From: JBBQWZ01 sp038210135
GTDB lineage: Bacteria > Acidobacteriota > Terriglobia > Bryobacterales > Bryobacteraceae
Direction of reading: 5' to 3'
Length of the DNA: 64,000 nucleotides
Assembly: GCA_038210135.1 (NCBI GenBank)
Contig: JBBQWZ010000006.1
Coordinates: 1 to 64,000, forward strand
The first letter of the stretch is position 1, and each line of letters starts with the position of its first letter. Shown here in pieces: positions 17,201 through 24,962 of this stretch. Below the pieces are notes generated by a model. The model had not been told where the DNA came from. It did no database searches and saw only the letters and a list, made by a program, of their open reading frames with translations. The position numbers and the translations under genes were made by a program.

Positions 17201-17342
17201 GAAACCGTTATTGATGATCGAAGGTGTATTGCAGAATCAGCAGGGAGCGATTTCGGTAAAGGCGCGAAAGGCGGAAGGGTTACTGACCGGCCGCGAGGGT
17301 CCGCGATCGAAAGATATGGTGCCATCACATGATTTCCGCTGA
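14250..17342 (+). CDS. dnaE2: Error-prone DNA polymerase III alpha subunit DnaE2
   Basis: A 1030-residue C-family polymerase of the shorter DnaE2 type. It begins with the PHP domain (YAELHAASAFSFLNGAS). The palm has the GRGSAANS loop (about residue 325) and the catalytic aspartates in PDIDLD (D364, D366). The finger and thumb regions follow, and the C-terminal OB-fold (about 930-1000, VRVAGCVICRQRPGTAKGF) is present. No clamp-binding or tau-binding extension of the replicative DnaE1 is evident. It carries out mutagenic lesion bypass with ImuA and ImuB encoded just upstream. It is the last gene of the cassette and converges with the yefM-yoeB pair. Confidence 0.95.
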   Translation: MYAELHAASAFSFLNGASVPEDLATTAADLGLPAVAMLDRDNVSGAPRFYMAAKKLGLRAHLGAEITGVDGRIYPLLAENRTGYQNLCRLITTMKLRSPKGEASAKLDDFRQFASGLICLAGEQHDLRALTSIFGAKSVYVELQRHLLRDQEQANQARIEMARRQQLSIVATNGVRFARREQRELYDALTCVHHKTTIAEAGRLLGRNGERYLKPPKQMARLFQDVPEAIANAGELSDRLGFTLADLGYEFPKYPVGPNETMNQFLRQRADEGARERYRPFHERARRQIERELKLIEKLDLAGYFLIVWDIIQFCKRNGILVQGRGSAANSVVCYSLGITAVDPVAMELLFERFLSEERGEWPDIDLDLPSGEQRERVIQYLYTRYGERGSAMTANIITYRGRSAARDIGKVLGFSEEALTRLAGLISHWGYKDPSETAQKQFLDAGFDLHDPRIQKFLALYVSTQDLPRHLGQHSGGMVICAGQLDCIVPLEPATMPGRVVVEWDKEDCADLGIIKIDLLGLGMMAVLEDTIQLIGTDYKEDVSLAHLPADDPIVYDTLQKADTIGLFQVESRAQMSCLPRLKPKCFYDIVVQVAIIRPGPIVGKMLHPYLRRRQGLEEVVSLHPSLEPVLKRTLGVPLFQEQLLRMAMIAAGFSGGEAEELRRAMGFKRSEQRMKDIETKLRAGMTLNGIVGASQDLIVQSIVSFALYGFPESHAASFALIAYASAYLKCHYLAAFTAALLNNQPMGFYHPATLIKDAQRHGLHFLPVDVSASGWKCTLVPRTDSRFAVRLGLNYIRGLQEKTALAIVAERDRGAFMSIDELKRRVPVIGKDDLRMLAETGALNSLREAMHRRDALWGAERALRPAGPLLERLEAAHGASPLAKMTAEERVQADFFGTSVTIGLHPVGMRRAELEGLGVTPAAKLGKRSDGSWVRVAGCVICRQRPGTAKGFLFISLEDETGVSNIICTPDMFEEYKEPLLRKPLLMIEGVLQNQQGAISVKARKAEGLLTGREGPRSKDMVPSHDFR

Positions 17343-17367
17343 TGGCGTGATTTCGATCGAACCGTGG

Positions 17368-17640
17368 TCAGTAATGGTATCGACATTGAAGAAACAGAAT
17401 CGTGTGCTCTGTTACCTCGTAGACCATGCGATGTTCCAACGTGATCCGCCGAGACCATGCTCCAGCCAGTTGATGTTTAAGTGATTCCGGCTTGCCGAGT
17501 CCTTGAAATGGTTCACGAACCACTGCGTCGACCATGTCCATAACCTTTACGGCAATCGTGCGGTCAGTTTTCACCCAATGCAAAAGGTCGGCACGAAACT
17601 GACCTGCGAAGGCGGTGGAGCGATCAGGCTTTCTTGCCAA
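17368..17640 (-). CDS. yoeB: YoeB-family mRNA interferase toxin
   Basis: A 90-residue RelE-superfamily toxin that cleaves mRNA in the ribosomal A site. It keeps the family-defining C-terminal half: GLGKPESLKHQLAGAW, SRRITLEHRMVYEV and the terminal RYHY. By alignment from memory with E. coli YoeB, the catalytic residues E46, R65 and H83 correspond to E52, R71 and H89 here, so the toxin should be active. Its start overlaps the end of the antitoxin gene by 17 bp, so the two are translated together. Confidence 0.93.
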   Translation of the reverse strand: MARKPDRSTAFAGQFRADLLHWVKTDRTIAVKVMDMVDAVVREPFQGLGKPESLKHQLAGAWSRRITLEHRMVYEVTEHTILFLQCRYHY

Positions 17641-17905
17641 GGCCGACGCTCCGACGAAGCTGTTCGGGAGTCATGACTTTGGCAGTCTTGGCACTCTTGC
17701 GAGCCGCGAGCAGGCGGCGGGCGTTCTTTGGAGAGCGAAGTAAGTAAGCCGTCTCTTCGAGGCCCGCCAGTTCGCTCGCCGAGATAAGCGCGACGTCTTC
17801 AAAGCCTCGACGCTTCACCACGACAACTTCGCGATCATCGATCACTCGATCGAGCATCGATGCCAGATTTTCGCGGAGCGATGTATAGGTAGTTTCAACA
17901 GGCAT
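17624..17905 (-). CDS. yefM: YefM/Phd-family antitoxin
   Basis: A 93-residue antitoxin with the N-terminal Phd/YefM DNA-binding fold (TYTSLRENLASMLDRVIDDR, then a strand VVVVKRRG and ALISASEL). The basic, less ordered C-terminal third would wrap the YoeB toxin. The family binds its own promoter as a dimer and represses it jointly with the toxin. Two TGTACA hexamers lie 18-36 bp upstream of the start, as expected for YefM operators. The pair sits between the convergent dnaE2 and the end of the nuo operon and may also receive read-through from nuoN. Confidence 0.92.
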   Translation of the reverse strand: MPVETTYTSLRENLASMLDRVIDDREVVVVKRRGFEDVALISASELAGLEETAYLLRSPKNARRLLAARKSAKTAKVMTPEQLRRSVGLGKKA

Positions 17906-17920
17906 ATGGCACCTGCGTTT

Positions 17921-17941
17921 ATTGTACAGGATCTCTGTACA
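17921..17941 (-). promoter_or_regulatory. Paired TGTACA operators over the yefM-yoeB promoter
   Basis: Two palindromic TGTACA hexamers lie at 17923-17928 and 17936-17941, 13 bp centre to centre. On the minus strand TACAAT (complement of 17921-17926) could be the -10 box, so the first operator overlaps it. YefM of E. coli is known to bind paired palindromes with a TGTACA core; the match here is striking and supports autoregulation. Confidence 0.7.
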
Positions 17942-17954
17942 GATAAAATCTCGT

Positions 17955-19421
17955 CTATTTCACGAAATTGGACGAGGCGATCGCTACGTCTAAGACGAGC
18001 GATGGGAAGATTCCCAGGACCAGGGTTGCGATGGCACAGGTGGCTACCGCGATCAGGAGGCCGCCGGAAAGGGGCTCGAGCGATTCGGTGCTTTCGCCTG
18101 GTTCCTTCATGTACATCACGACCAGGATTCGAAGGTAGTAATAGGCGGCCACGGCGGAGTTCAGGAGACCCAGAACGGTCAGCCAATAGAACTGCGAATC
18201 GAGTGCGGCTTTGAAGATGTAGAACTTCCCGAAGAAGCCGCCGGTCAATGGCACGCCGATGAAGCTCAGCAGGAAGATGGTCATCATCGCGGCGGTCATG
18301 GGCTGGCGTTGCGCGAGGCCTGCGAGGTCGTCGATCTCGACGTACTGCTCGTCTTTGCGCGCGAGATGAGTGACGACGGCGAAGGCTCCGACGTTCATGA
18401 ACGCGTAGGACGCCAAGTAGAACATCGAGGCGGCGGTTCCGATAGCGGTGTGGCAGGCGACGGCGACCAGGACGTAGCCGGCGTGCGCGATCGAGCTATA
18501 AGCCAGCATGCGTTTGATGTTGGTCTGGCGCAGCGCGGCGAAATTGCCGACGATCATGGTCGCCAATGCGATGACCCACAGGATCGGTTCCCAGCGGTCG
18601 GAGATCGGTCCAAAGGCGGTGAGAAACACGCGGATGAGCATCGCGAACGCGGCTGCTTTGGGACCGGCCGACATGAACGCGGTAACGGGAGCGGGAGCGC
18701 CCTGATACACGTCGGGCGCCCAAACCTGAAAGGGCGCGGCGGAAATCTTGAACAAGAAACCGACCAGCATCAACGCCGCAGCGCTACCGACCAACACCAT
18801 CGAATTCGACAGATCGGCGGTCAGCAGATAGCGACGGATTTCGCTGAGATTCGTGAAACCGGTCATGCCGTAAATCCACGCGACTCCGTACAGGAAGAAG
18901 GCAGTGGCGAAGGATCCGAGCAGGAAATACTTCAGCGCGGATTCGTTGTTGCGGCGGTCGTCGCGGAGGTAGCCGGCCAGGATGTAGGTGGCAATCGACG
19001 AAATCTCGAGGCCGATAAAGATCATAATCAGCTCGTTCGCCGTGACCATGATGCTTTGGCCGACGATCGAGAACAGGATCAGGCCCCAATACTCGCCCGA
19101 GTTGGCTTTCGCGCGATTCAGATATTGCGCGGAGCACAACACGGTCAGTAATCCGACGGCGAGGACGATATAGCGGAAGAAGGTTCCGAAGCCATCGATC
19201 ACCAGCATGTTCTGGAATGCGAGGCCGGCGTTGTTACTGGCGATCCAGGTTCCAAAAACGGCGGCGAGGAGGCCGGCGAAGGTGACGTAAGGATAGATCT
19301 TCTTTTGCTCTTCGGTGAAGACCGCTTCCATCAGCATGATGATGACGCCGAGGATTGTGAGGATGATCTCCGGCAGAATGCGGATGTATTCGACGCTCTC
19401 GGGAATGTAATTAGCGGGCAT
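17955..19421 (-). CDS. nuoN: NADH-quinone oxidoreductase subunit N
   Basis: A 488-residue antiporter-like membrane subunit of respiratory complex I, proposed to translocate protons. About 14 transmembrane helices are visible. The ATG at 19421 (PANYIPESVEYIRILPEIIL) is chosen over an upstream in-frame start because it begins directly at the first hydrophobic segment and has GAGGTG upstream inside the end of nuoM. Conserved features include ISSIATYILAGYLRDDRRN, the KYFLLGSFATAFFLYG lysine helix and the KISAAPFQVWAPDVYQGAP segment. It overlaps nuoM by 11 bp and is the last nuo gene. Confidence 0.95.
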   Translation of the reverse strand: MPANYIPESVEYIRILPEIILTILGVIIMLMEAVFTEEQKKIYPYVTFAGLLAAVFGTWIASNNAGLAFQNMLVIDGFGTFFRYIVLAVGLLTVLCSAQYLNRAKANSGEYWGLILFSIVGQSIMVTANELIMIFIGLEISSIATYILAGYLRDDRRNNESALKYFLLGSFATAFFLYGVAWIYGMTGFTNLSEIRRYLLTADLSNSMVLVGSAAALMLVGFLFKISAAPFQVWAPDVYQGAPAPVTAFMSAGPKAAAFAMLIRVFLTAFGPISDRWEPILWVIALATMIVGNFAALRQTNIKRMLAYSSIAHAGYVLVAVACHTAIGTAASMFYLASYAFMNVGAFAVVTHLARKDEQYVEIDDLAGLAQRQPMTAAMMTIFLLSFIGVPLTGGFFGKFYIFKAALDSQFYWLTVLGLLNSAVAAYYYLRILVVMYMKEPGESTESLEPLSGGLLIAVATCAIATLVLGIFPSLVLDVAIASSNFVK

Positions 19422-21048
19422 TGCGCACCTCTGCTGTGAGAGGGATGGCTGGAGGCGATGCGCCGTCCGGACGGTTAGTAAGCGCGACTTGACGGTCGCG
19501 CATCGGGGCTGGGTCCGCTCCCTGACGATCGCGGTTCGGCGCCGCAATGGCTGGTAGAACGAGGGCAGTCTGGCCGGTCTTTGGCTGGATGATTTCGAGA
19601 ATCTGGCGATTCTGGACGCTGACGGCGGGGAGGAAGGTCTGCGTGAACATCCCCATCCAAACCATCATCACGAGCAGCGGTAGAATCGCTGCCCATTCGC
19701 GGAAAGTCAGGTCGTTCATGTGATCCGCGACGCCTTCGGAAGTTTTTCCGAGGAACACGCGCTGATAGAGCCAAAGCATGTAACAGGCGGAGAGAATGAC
19801 GCCGATTCCGGCGGTCGCGGTCCAGGCGATGCTCTTGAAGGCGGCGCCCTGAAGAACCAGGAATTCGCCGACGAAGTTCGAGAGTGTAGGCAGGCCGATG
19901 CTCGCAAACATAGTGATCATGAATACGGTGGCGAGCCATGGGGCCGGAGTCGCGACTCCGCCATAGGCGGAAATTTCGAGCGAGTGACGGCGTTCGTAGA
20001 GATAGCCAACCAGCATGAAGAGCGCTCCGGTCGAGATGCCGTGCGCGAGCATGACGTAGACGGCGCCGTCGAAGCCCTGCTGTGTAAACGAGAAAATCCC
20101 GAGAACGACGAAGCCGAGGTGGCTGACGGAAGAATACGCCACCAACTTCTTCATGTTCGGCTGGACCATGGCGACCAGCGCGCCATAGACGATGCCGATG
20201 ATGGCGAGGGCCGCGATGTAGGGAGCGAGTCCGCGAGCAGGCCCGGGGAACAGCGGCACGCAAAAGCGCATCAGGCCGTACGTACCCATTTTGAGCATGA
20301 CGGCGGCCAGCATGACGGAGCCAGCGGTGGGAGCTTCGACGTGCGCGTCCGGCAACCAGGTATGGAGCGGGAAGAGCGGAACCTTGATCGCGAAAGCGAT
20401 GAAGAACGCTAAGAAAAGATAAAGCTCGGCGTCCCAGCTCAGGTTGATCTTGCCGGTTCGGAGTCCATTCAGAATCGTTACGTAGTCGAAGGTTCCGCTG
20501 ACGTTATAGAGGTAGATCATCGCGCCCAGCATCAGGACGCTGCCGGCCATTGTGTAGAGGAAAAACTTGACGGCGGCGTAGATGCGGCGGTCGTGGCCCC
20601 AGACTCCGATAAGGAAGTACATGGGGACGAGCGAGATTTCCCAGAATACGTAGAAGAGGAAAAGGTCCATCGAGACGAAAACGCCGATGACGCCGAATTC
20701 GAGTAGCAGCAGGAAGGCGTAAAACAGCGAGGTTTGCTTCTTGATGTAGCTCCAGGAAATGAGGACGGAAATGGGGGTCAGCAGCGTCGTGAGAAGCACG
20801 AGCCACAAGCTGAGTCCGTCGAGCGCGACATGGTAGTTGATGGCCGGCGATGAGATCCAAGGCGCGGTGTGTTCGAACTGCCAGCCGGTCGGTTGCGCGT
20901 ACCAATACGGCGCGAGGAGTCCGAGAGAGACGGCGAAAACGGCGACGGCGATGATCATCGCCACCATACGCGCGCTAGCGGCCGGAGCGAATAAGACGGC
21001 GAGGAAGCCGATCAGCGGAAGAAAGAGGACGATGTCGAGGAGGTTCAT
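19411..21048 (-). CDS. nuoM: NADH-quinone oxidoreductase subunit M, with repeat-derived C-terminal tail
   Basis: A 545-residue antiporter-like subunit of complex I. The start at 21048 has AGGAGGTG eight bases upstream and overlaps the end of nuoL by 4 bp (ATGA). Family motifs include FWEISLVPMYFLIGVWG, FIAFAIKVPLFPLHTWLPDAH and KLVAYSSVSHLGFV. The family-like part ends near residue 490 (SVQNRQILEII). The remaining roughly 50 residues are hydrophilic and contain NRDRQGADP and MRDRQVALTN. They are encoded by a copy of a GC-rich dispersed repeat also seen between genes at 6186, so the tail was probably added by repeat insertion. Confidence 0.93.
   Translation of the reverse strand: MNLLDIVLFLPLIGFLAVLFAPAASARMVAMIIAVAVFAVSLGLLAPYWYAQPTGWQFEHTAPWISSPAINYHVALDGLSLWLVLLTTLLTPISVLISWSYIKKQTSLFYAFLLLLEFGVIGVFVSMDLFLFYVFWEISLVPMYFLIGVWGHDRRIYAAVKFFLYTMAGSVLMLGAMIYLYNVSGTFDYVTILNGLRTGKINLSWDAELYLFLAFFIAFAIKVPLFPLHTWLPDAHVEAPTAGSVMLAAVMLKMGTYGLMRFCVPLFPGPARGLAPYIAALAIIGIVYGALVAMVQPNMKKLVAYSSVSHLGFVVLGIFSFTQQGFDGAVYVMLAHGISTGALFMLVGYLYERRHSLEISAYGGVATPAPWLATVFMITMFASIGLPTLSNFVGEFLVLQGAAFKSIAWTATAGIGVILSACYMLWLYQRVFLGKTSEGVADHMNDLTFREWAAILPLLVMMVWMGMFTQTFLPAVSVQNRQILEIIQPKTGQTALVLPAIAAPNRDRQGADPAPMRDRQVALTNRPDGASPPAIPLTAEVRNAR
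19470..19545. repeat. Dispersed repeat inside the 3' coding end of nuoM
   Basis: Positions 19512-19542 match the intergenic copy at 6186-6216 at 26 of 31 bases. An inverted repeat, CGCGAC (19483-19488) with GTCGCG (19495-19500), lies beside it. On the coding strand the element carries two tandem-like CGCGAYCGTCA units, giving RDRQ twice in the protein. Reading frame is kept through the element to the normal overlap with nuoN. Confidence 0.6.
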
Positions 21049-22910
21049 TTCGCACCTCCTGCGAAGCCCAGCGCAATGATGACGAGGATGCTTCCGGCAA
21101 GGACCCAAGCCGCGTAGCTGCGAATGTTTCCAGATTGCGCCATGCGCAGGAAGCCACCGAGGTTGCGCGCCCGGGCTCCGATTCCGTTGACGGTACCGTC
21201 AATCAAGCCGGCATCAATTCCGCGCCAGAGAACGCTGCGGGAGCCTTGGATGACGGGCTGGACGACGGTGGCGTCGTAGATTTCATCCACGAAGAATTTG
21301 TTGTAGAGCAGGTTGTAGATTCCCTTGAAGGAATTGGCGAGCGAATCCGGCAGCGTCGATTTCGTGCCGTACATTACATAGGCGACAAGGATCCCGAGCC
21401 AACCCGCCGCGAACGGCAGTAGCTTGATCATCTGCGGAATCTCGCCTTCGTGCTCAGGGAACAGCGGCTCGAGGATGTGCGGAACATTGATGTTGCCGCC
21501 GAAGACCGAAAGCACGGCAAGGATCGCGAGCGGGATCCACATGATCGCGGGCGATTCATGCGGATGATGATGGCCGCGGTAGTCGCCGAGGAAGCACATG
21601 AACAGCGCGCGGAAGACGTAGAACGCGGTCATCGCCGCGGTTGCTAGACCGACCCAGTACATCCACGGGGCGTAAATGAACGCGGACTCCAGGATGAGAT
21701 CTTTGCTGGCGGCTCCGGACGAGACGTACGGGAACGGTCCGGCGATCGCGAATCCGGCGCAGAACAGCACGGCTGCGGTGATCGGAATCTTCTTGGCGAG
21801 TCCGCCCATCTGGCGCAAATCCTGTTCGCCGGAGAGCGCGTGAATCACGCTGCCGGCTCCGAGGAAGAGGAGCGCCTTGAAGAAGGCGTGCGTCATGACG
21901 TGGAAGATGCCGGCGGAAAAGGCTCCGGTGCCGAGCGCGAGGAACATGTAGCCCAGCTGCGAAACCGTCGAGTACGCAAACACCTTCTTGATATCGTTCT
22001 GGACCAGGCCGATGAGGGCGGCCATCACCGCGGTAACCAAGCCAATGATAGCGACGACGTTCATCGCAACCGGCGCGTGCGTAAAGATGACTGAGGAACG
22101 TGTCACGACGTAGACGCCGGCCGTAACCATGGTCGCGGCATGGATGAGAGCGGATACGGGGGTCGGGCCGGCCATGGCGTCCGGCAGCCATACGTACAGC
22201 GGAACCTGTGCGCTCTTGCCGGCGGCTCCGACGAGAAGCAAAAGGGCGATCGCGGTCAGCATTCCGGCGGAAGGTTCGATGGGCTTGTCTTTAACGGCTT
22301 CGAACACCTTGCCGAAATCGAGCGAACCGAACTGCGTGAAGGTCAGGAACATCGCGAGCGAGAAGCCGAAGTCGCCGATTCGATTCACGATGAACGCCTT
22401 ATTGCCGGCGGTTGTCGCGAAATCCTCAGTGAAGTAGAAGCCGATCAGCAGGTAGCTGCAAAGACCCACGCCTTCCCACCCGACGAACAGCAGCAGGTAG
22501 TTGGCGGCGAGCACCAGCGTCAGCATGAAGAACATGAACAGATTGAGGTACGCGAAGAAGCGGTAATAGCCGCCTTCGTGGTCCATGTAGCCGATGGCGT
22601 AGACGTGAATCAGGAAGCCGATTCCGGTGACGATCAGCAGCATAATGCCGGTGAGGCGATCGACGGCAAAGTCGAAACCGATGTTCAGATTGCCGGAAGC
22701 GATCCAGGTGAAGTAGCGTTCGACGTGCGCTTCATGCAGGCCGCCCGAAAAGAATCCGAGGTCATTCAGGCCATGCAGGACCCATAGGAACGAGAGAAGA
22801 ACGCTGCCGGCGGCCACCGCGCTGATGACGGTCTTGGGTAGTTTACGCCCGAGGACTCCGTTGATCAGGAAGCCGAGGAGCGGGAGGATAGGGATAAGCC
22901 AAAGCGACAT
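21045..22910 (-). CDS. nuoL: NADH-quinone oxidoreductase subunit L
   Basis: A 621-residue, largest antiporter-like membrane subunit of complex I. It has the family segments GYMDHEGGYYRFFAYLNLF, GWEGVGLCSYLLIGFY, GAAGKSAQVPLYVWLPDAMA-GPTPVSALIHAATMV and KKVFAYSTVSQLGYM. The C-terminal hydrophobic end after about residue 590 fits the lateral helix and final transmembrane segment. The length is typical. It overlaps nuoM by 4 bp and begins 20 bp after nuoK. Confidence 0.96.
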   Translation of the reverse strand: MSLWLIPILPLLGFLINGVLGRKLPKTVISAVAAGSVLLSFLWVLHGLNDLGFFSGGLHEAHVERYFTWIASGNLNIGFDFAVDRLTGIMLLIVTGIGFLIHVYAIGYMDHEGGYYRFFAYLNLFMFFMLTLVLAANYLLLFVGWEGVGLCSYLLIGFYFTEDFATTAGNKAFIVNRIGDFGFSLAMFLTFTQFGSLDFGKVFEAVKDKPIEPSAGMLTAIALLLLVGAAGKSAQVPLYVWLPDAMAGPTPVSALIHAATMVTAGVYVVTRSSVIFTHAPVAMNVVAIIGLVTAVMAALIGLVQNDIKKVFAYSTVSQLGYMFLALGTGAFSAGIFHVMTHAFFKALLFLGAGSVIHALSGEQDLRQMGGLAKKIPITAAVLFCAGFAIAGPFPYVSSGAASKDLILESAFIYAPWMYWVGLATAAMTAFYVFRALFMCFLGDYRGHHHPHESPAIMWIPLAILAVLSVFGGNINVPHILEPLFPEHEGEIPQMIKLLPFAAGWLGILVAYVMYGTKSTLPDSLANSFKGIYNLLYNKFFVDEIYDATVVQPVIQGSRSVLWRGIDAGLIDGTVNGIGARARNLGGFLRMAQSGNIRSYAAWVLAGSILVIIALGFAGGAK

Positions 22911-22930
22911 TGTGTGTTTTTTGTTGTCGT

Positions 22931-23260
22931 TTAATTCTTGAGGGAGCTGACGTCGTCGACCTCAAGCGTCTGGCGATTCTTAAAGACGGTCAGAATGATG
23001 GCGAGTCCGACGGCGGCTTCAGCAGCCGCCACCACCATCACGAAAAAGCTGAAGATGTGGCCGTCCACCTGTTTCAGCTTGTAAGAAAAGGCTACGAAGG
23101 AGAGGTTCACCGCGTTGAGCATCAGCTCGATACACATGAACACGGTGATGATGTTTCGGCGATAAATAAAACCGGCGGCGCCGATGGTAAACAGCACGGC
23201 GCTGAGGACGAGAAACCAGGAGACGGGTACGGTTTCGCCGAGCTTGAGGATCTCAGGCAT
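22931..23260 (-). CDS. nuoK: NADH-quinone oxidoreductase subunit K
   Basis: A 109-residue protein with three transmembrane helices, homologous to mitochondrial ND4L. The membrane glutamates of the proton path are present in FMCIELMLNAVNL and VVAAAEAAVGLAIIL. The N-terminus is a few residues longer than in most short NuoK proteins. The start codon shares one base with the nuoJ stop (position 23260), so translation is coupled. Confidence 0.95.
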   Translation of the reverse strand: MPEILKLGETVPVSWFLVLSAVLFTIGAAGFIYRRNIITVFMCIELMLNAVNLSFVAFSYKLKQVDGHIFSFFVMVVAAAEAAVGLAIILTVFKNRQTLEVDDVSSLKN

Positions 23261-23760
23261 TACTCGATTTCCTTTCGCGCAAGGATAATGGCGCCGAAGA
23301 TGGCGATCAGGATGAGGACGCTGGTGGCTTCAAAAGGAAGCGCGTAATAGGTGAATAGGCGCTGTCCGATGGCTTGCGCGCCGCCGAGTTTGAAGGCGCC
23401 GAATTCGACGTTTTCAGTCTTAGGCAGGAATTCAACAGCGATGCGGGCGATGATTCCGAGGAACGCGGCGATCAGCAGGATGCCCAGCCAGCGGGTCCAG
23501 GGCCTGCGATCCACCCCCACTTCCGTACCGGCGTTGAGAAGCATGATGACGAAGACGAAGAGCACCATAATGGCGCCGGCGTAGACGATCAACTGGGCGG
23601 TCGCGATAAAATCGCCGCCGAGCTGAAGGTAGATGCAGGCGAGCGAGACCATCACTCCGATGAGCGATAGCGCGCTCGAAATCGGGTGGCGCTGAACGAC
23701 CAGGCTGACTGCGCTGACGACGGCGGCGGTGGCAAAGAGCAAAAAGAAGGCTGCGTTCAT
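23260..23760 (-). CDS. nuoJ: NADH-quinone oxidoreductase subunit J
   Basis: A 166-residue, five-helix membrane subunit (ND6 homologue). The start at 23760 (NAAFFLLFATAAVVSAVSLV) is chosen because the in-frame extension upstream only translates nuoH in another frame. The conserved third helix LIVYAGAIMVLFVFVIML is present. Its start lies 5 bp beyond the nuoH stop. In most complex I operons nuoI lies exactly between nuoH and nuoJ; here there is no room for it. Confidence 0.95.
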   Translation of the reverse strand: MNAAFFLLFATAAVVSAVSLVVQRHPISSALSLIGVMVSLACIYLQLGGDFIATAQLIVYAGAIMVLFVFVIMLLNAGTEVGVDRRPWTRWLGILLIAAFLGIIARIAVEFLPKTENVEFGAFKLGGAQAIGQRLFTYYALPFEATSVLILIAIFGAIILARKEIE

Positions 23761-23765
23761 TGTCT

Positions 23766-24962
23766 TTACGAGAACAGGGCCACGATGAGGCCGGTGAGCA
23801 AGAGGTTCACCATGGCGATGGGGAACAGGAACGTCCACGCAAAGCGCATGAGTTGGTCGTAGCGGAAACGCGGAAGGGTTCCACGGATCCACACGAAAAG
23901 GAAAAAGATGACGCCGATTTTCGACGCGAACCAGAAGAGTGGAATCAGGACTTGGCTGATGACGGGGGCCTGGAACAGGAGTCCGATGCCGATAAAGATG
24001 ATGCCTGCGATTGGAAGCGTGATGCGATCGAAGGGGCGCGCCGGATGCAGGCCGTGGTAGAGCATGATGATTCCGGCCGAGGCGAAGACGAAGGTCGGAA
24101 TGTAGTTGGAGCCGAGCTCGACGGGGAATAGCGGATGCCAGCCGCCCAGGAACAGCAACGTCGCCATGCAGGACACCGTGATCATATTGGCGTATTCCGC
24201 CATGAAGAACGCGGCGAACTTCATCGAAGAATATTCGACGTGGAAGCCGGCGACGAGTTCGTTTTCCGCTTCCGGCAGATCGAAGGGAACGCGGTTGGTT
24301 TCAGCGAAGCCAGCGATCAGGAATATGAGAAATCCGATGATTTGGGGGAACGCGCCCTGGACTTGAAAGATGGTCCAGCGCGGGATGAAGCCGAGCATGA
24401 AGCCGTCCTGCGCTCCGACGATTTCGCGGAAGTTCACGCTGTTGACCAGCAGCAAAGGCGCTGCGATCGCGAGGGCCATCGGAAGCTCGTAGCTGATCAT
24501 CTGGGCGCTCGAGCGAAGAGCTCCGAGGAGCGCGTACTTGTTGTTCGAGGCCCAACCGCCGAGCGCGACGCCGTATACGCCGATCGACGAGATACCCAGG
24601 ACGAACAAAACGCCGACGTTGATGTCGGCGAGTTCCATGTTGGTTTTGATTCCAAAAATGTCGATTCCAGGCCCAAACGGGATCACTGAGATGGAAATCA
24701 GAGCGAGGACGACGGCCAGGAACGGCGCTAGGTAATAGAAGAATGTGTTGACGTGCGTTGGCGAGACGTCTTCTTTGGTTAGCAGCTTAATGACGTCAGC
24801 GAGGGGCTGCAGCAAGCCATGCGGACCTACGCGATTCGGTCCAACGCGAAGTTGGATGTGCGCAATGACCTTCCGTTCGATCCATTGCAGATAAGCGAGC
24901 GTGGTCATCAGTACAAAAGCGACCAGCCCGGACTTAATCAGGGACAGGATAAAAAAGTTCAT
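23766..24962 (-). CDS. nuoH: NADH-quinone oxidoreductase subunit H
   Basis: A 398-residue, eight-helix subunit (ND1 homologue) that forms much of the quinone chamber. Diagnostic segments are IERKVIAHIQLRVGPNRVGPHG near the N-terminus, GLLQPLADVIKLLTKED, and the quinone-loop glutamates in AGFAETNRVPFDLPEAENELVAGF. It is longer than typical NuoH (about 325-350), mostly through loop and C-terminal sequence. The start overlaps the nuoG stop by one base (TAATG type). Confidence 0.96.
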   Translation of the reverse strand: MNFFILSLIKSGLVAFVLMTTLAYLQWIERKVIAHIQLRVGPNRVGPHGLLQPLADVIKLLTKEDVSPTHVNTFFYYLAPFLAVVLALISISVIPFGPGIDIFGIKTNMELADINVGVLFVLGISSIGVYGVALGGWASNNKYALLGALRSSAQMISYELPMALAIAAPLLLVNSVNFREIVGAQDGFMLGFIPRWTIFQVQGAFPQIIGFLIFLIAGFAETNRVPFDLPEAENELVAGFHVEYSSMKFAAFFMAEYANMITVSCMATLLFLGGWHPLFPVELGSNYIPTFVFASAGIIMLYHGLHPARPFDRITLPIAGIIFIGIGLLFQAPVISQVLIPLFWFASKIGVIFFLFVWIRGTLPRFRYDQLMRFAWTFLFPIAMVNLLLTGLIVALFS

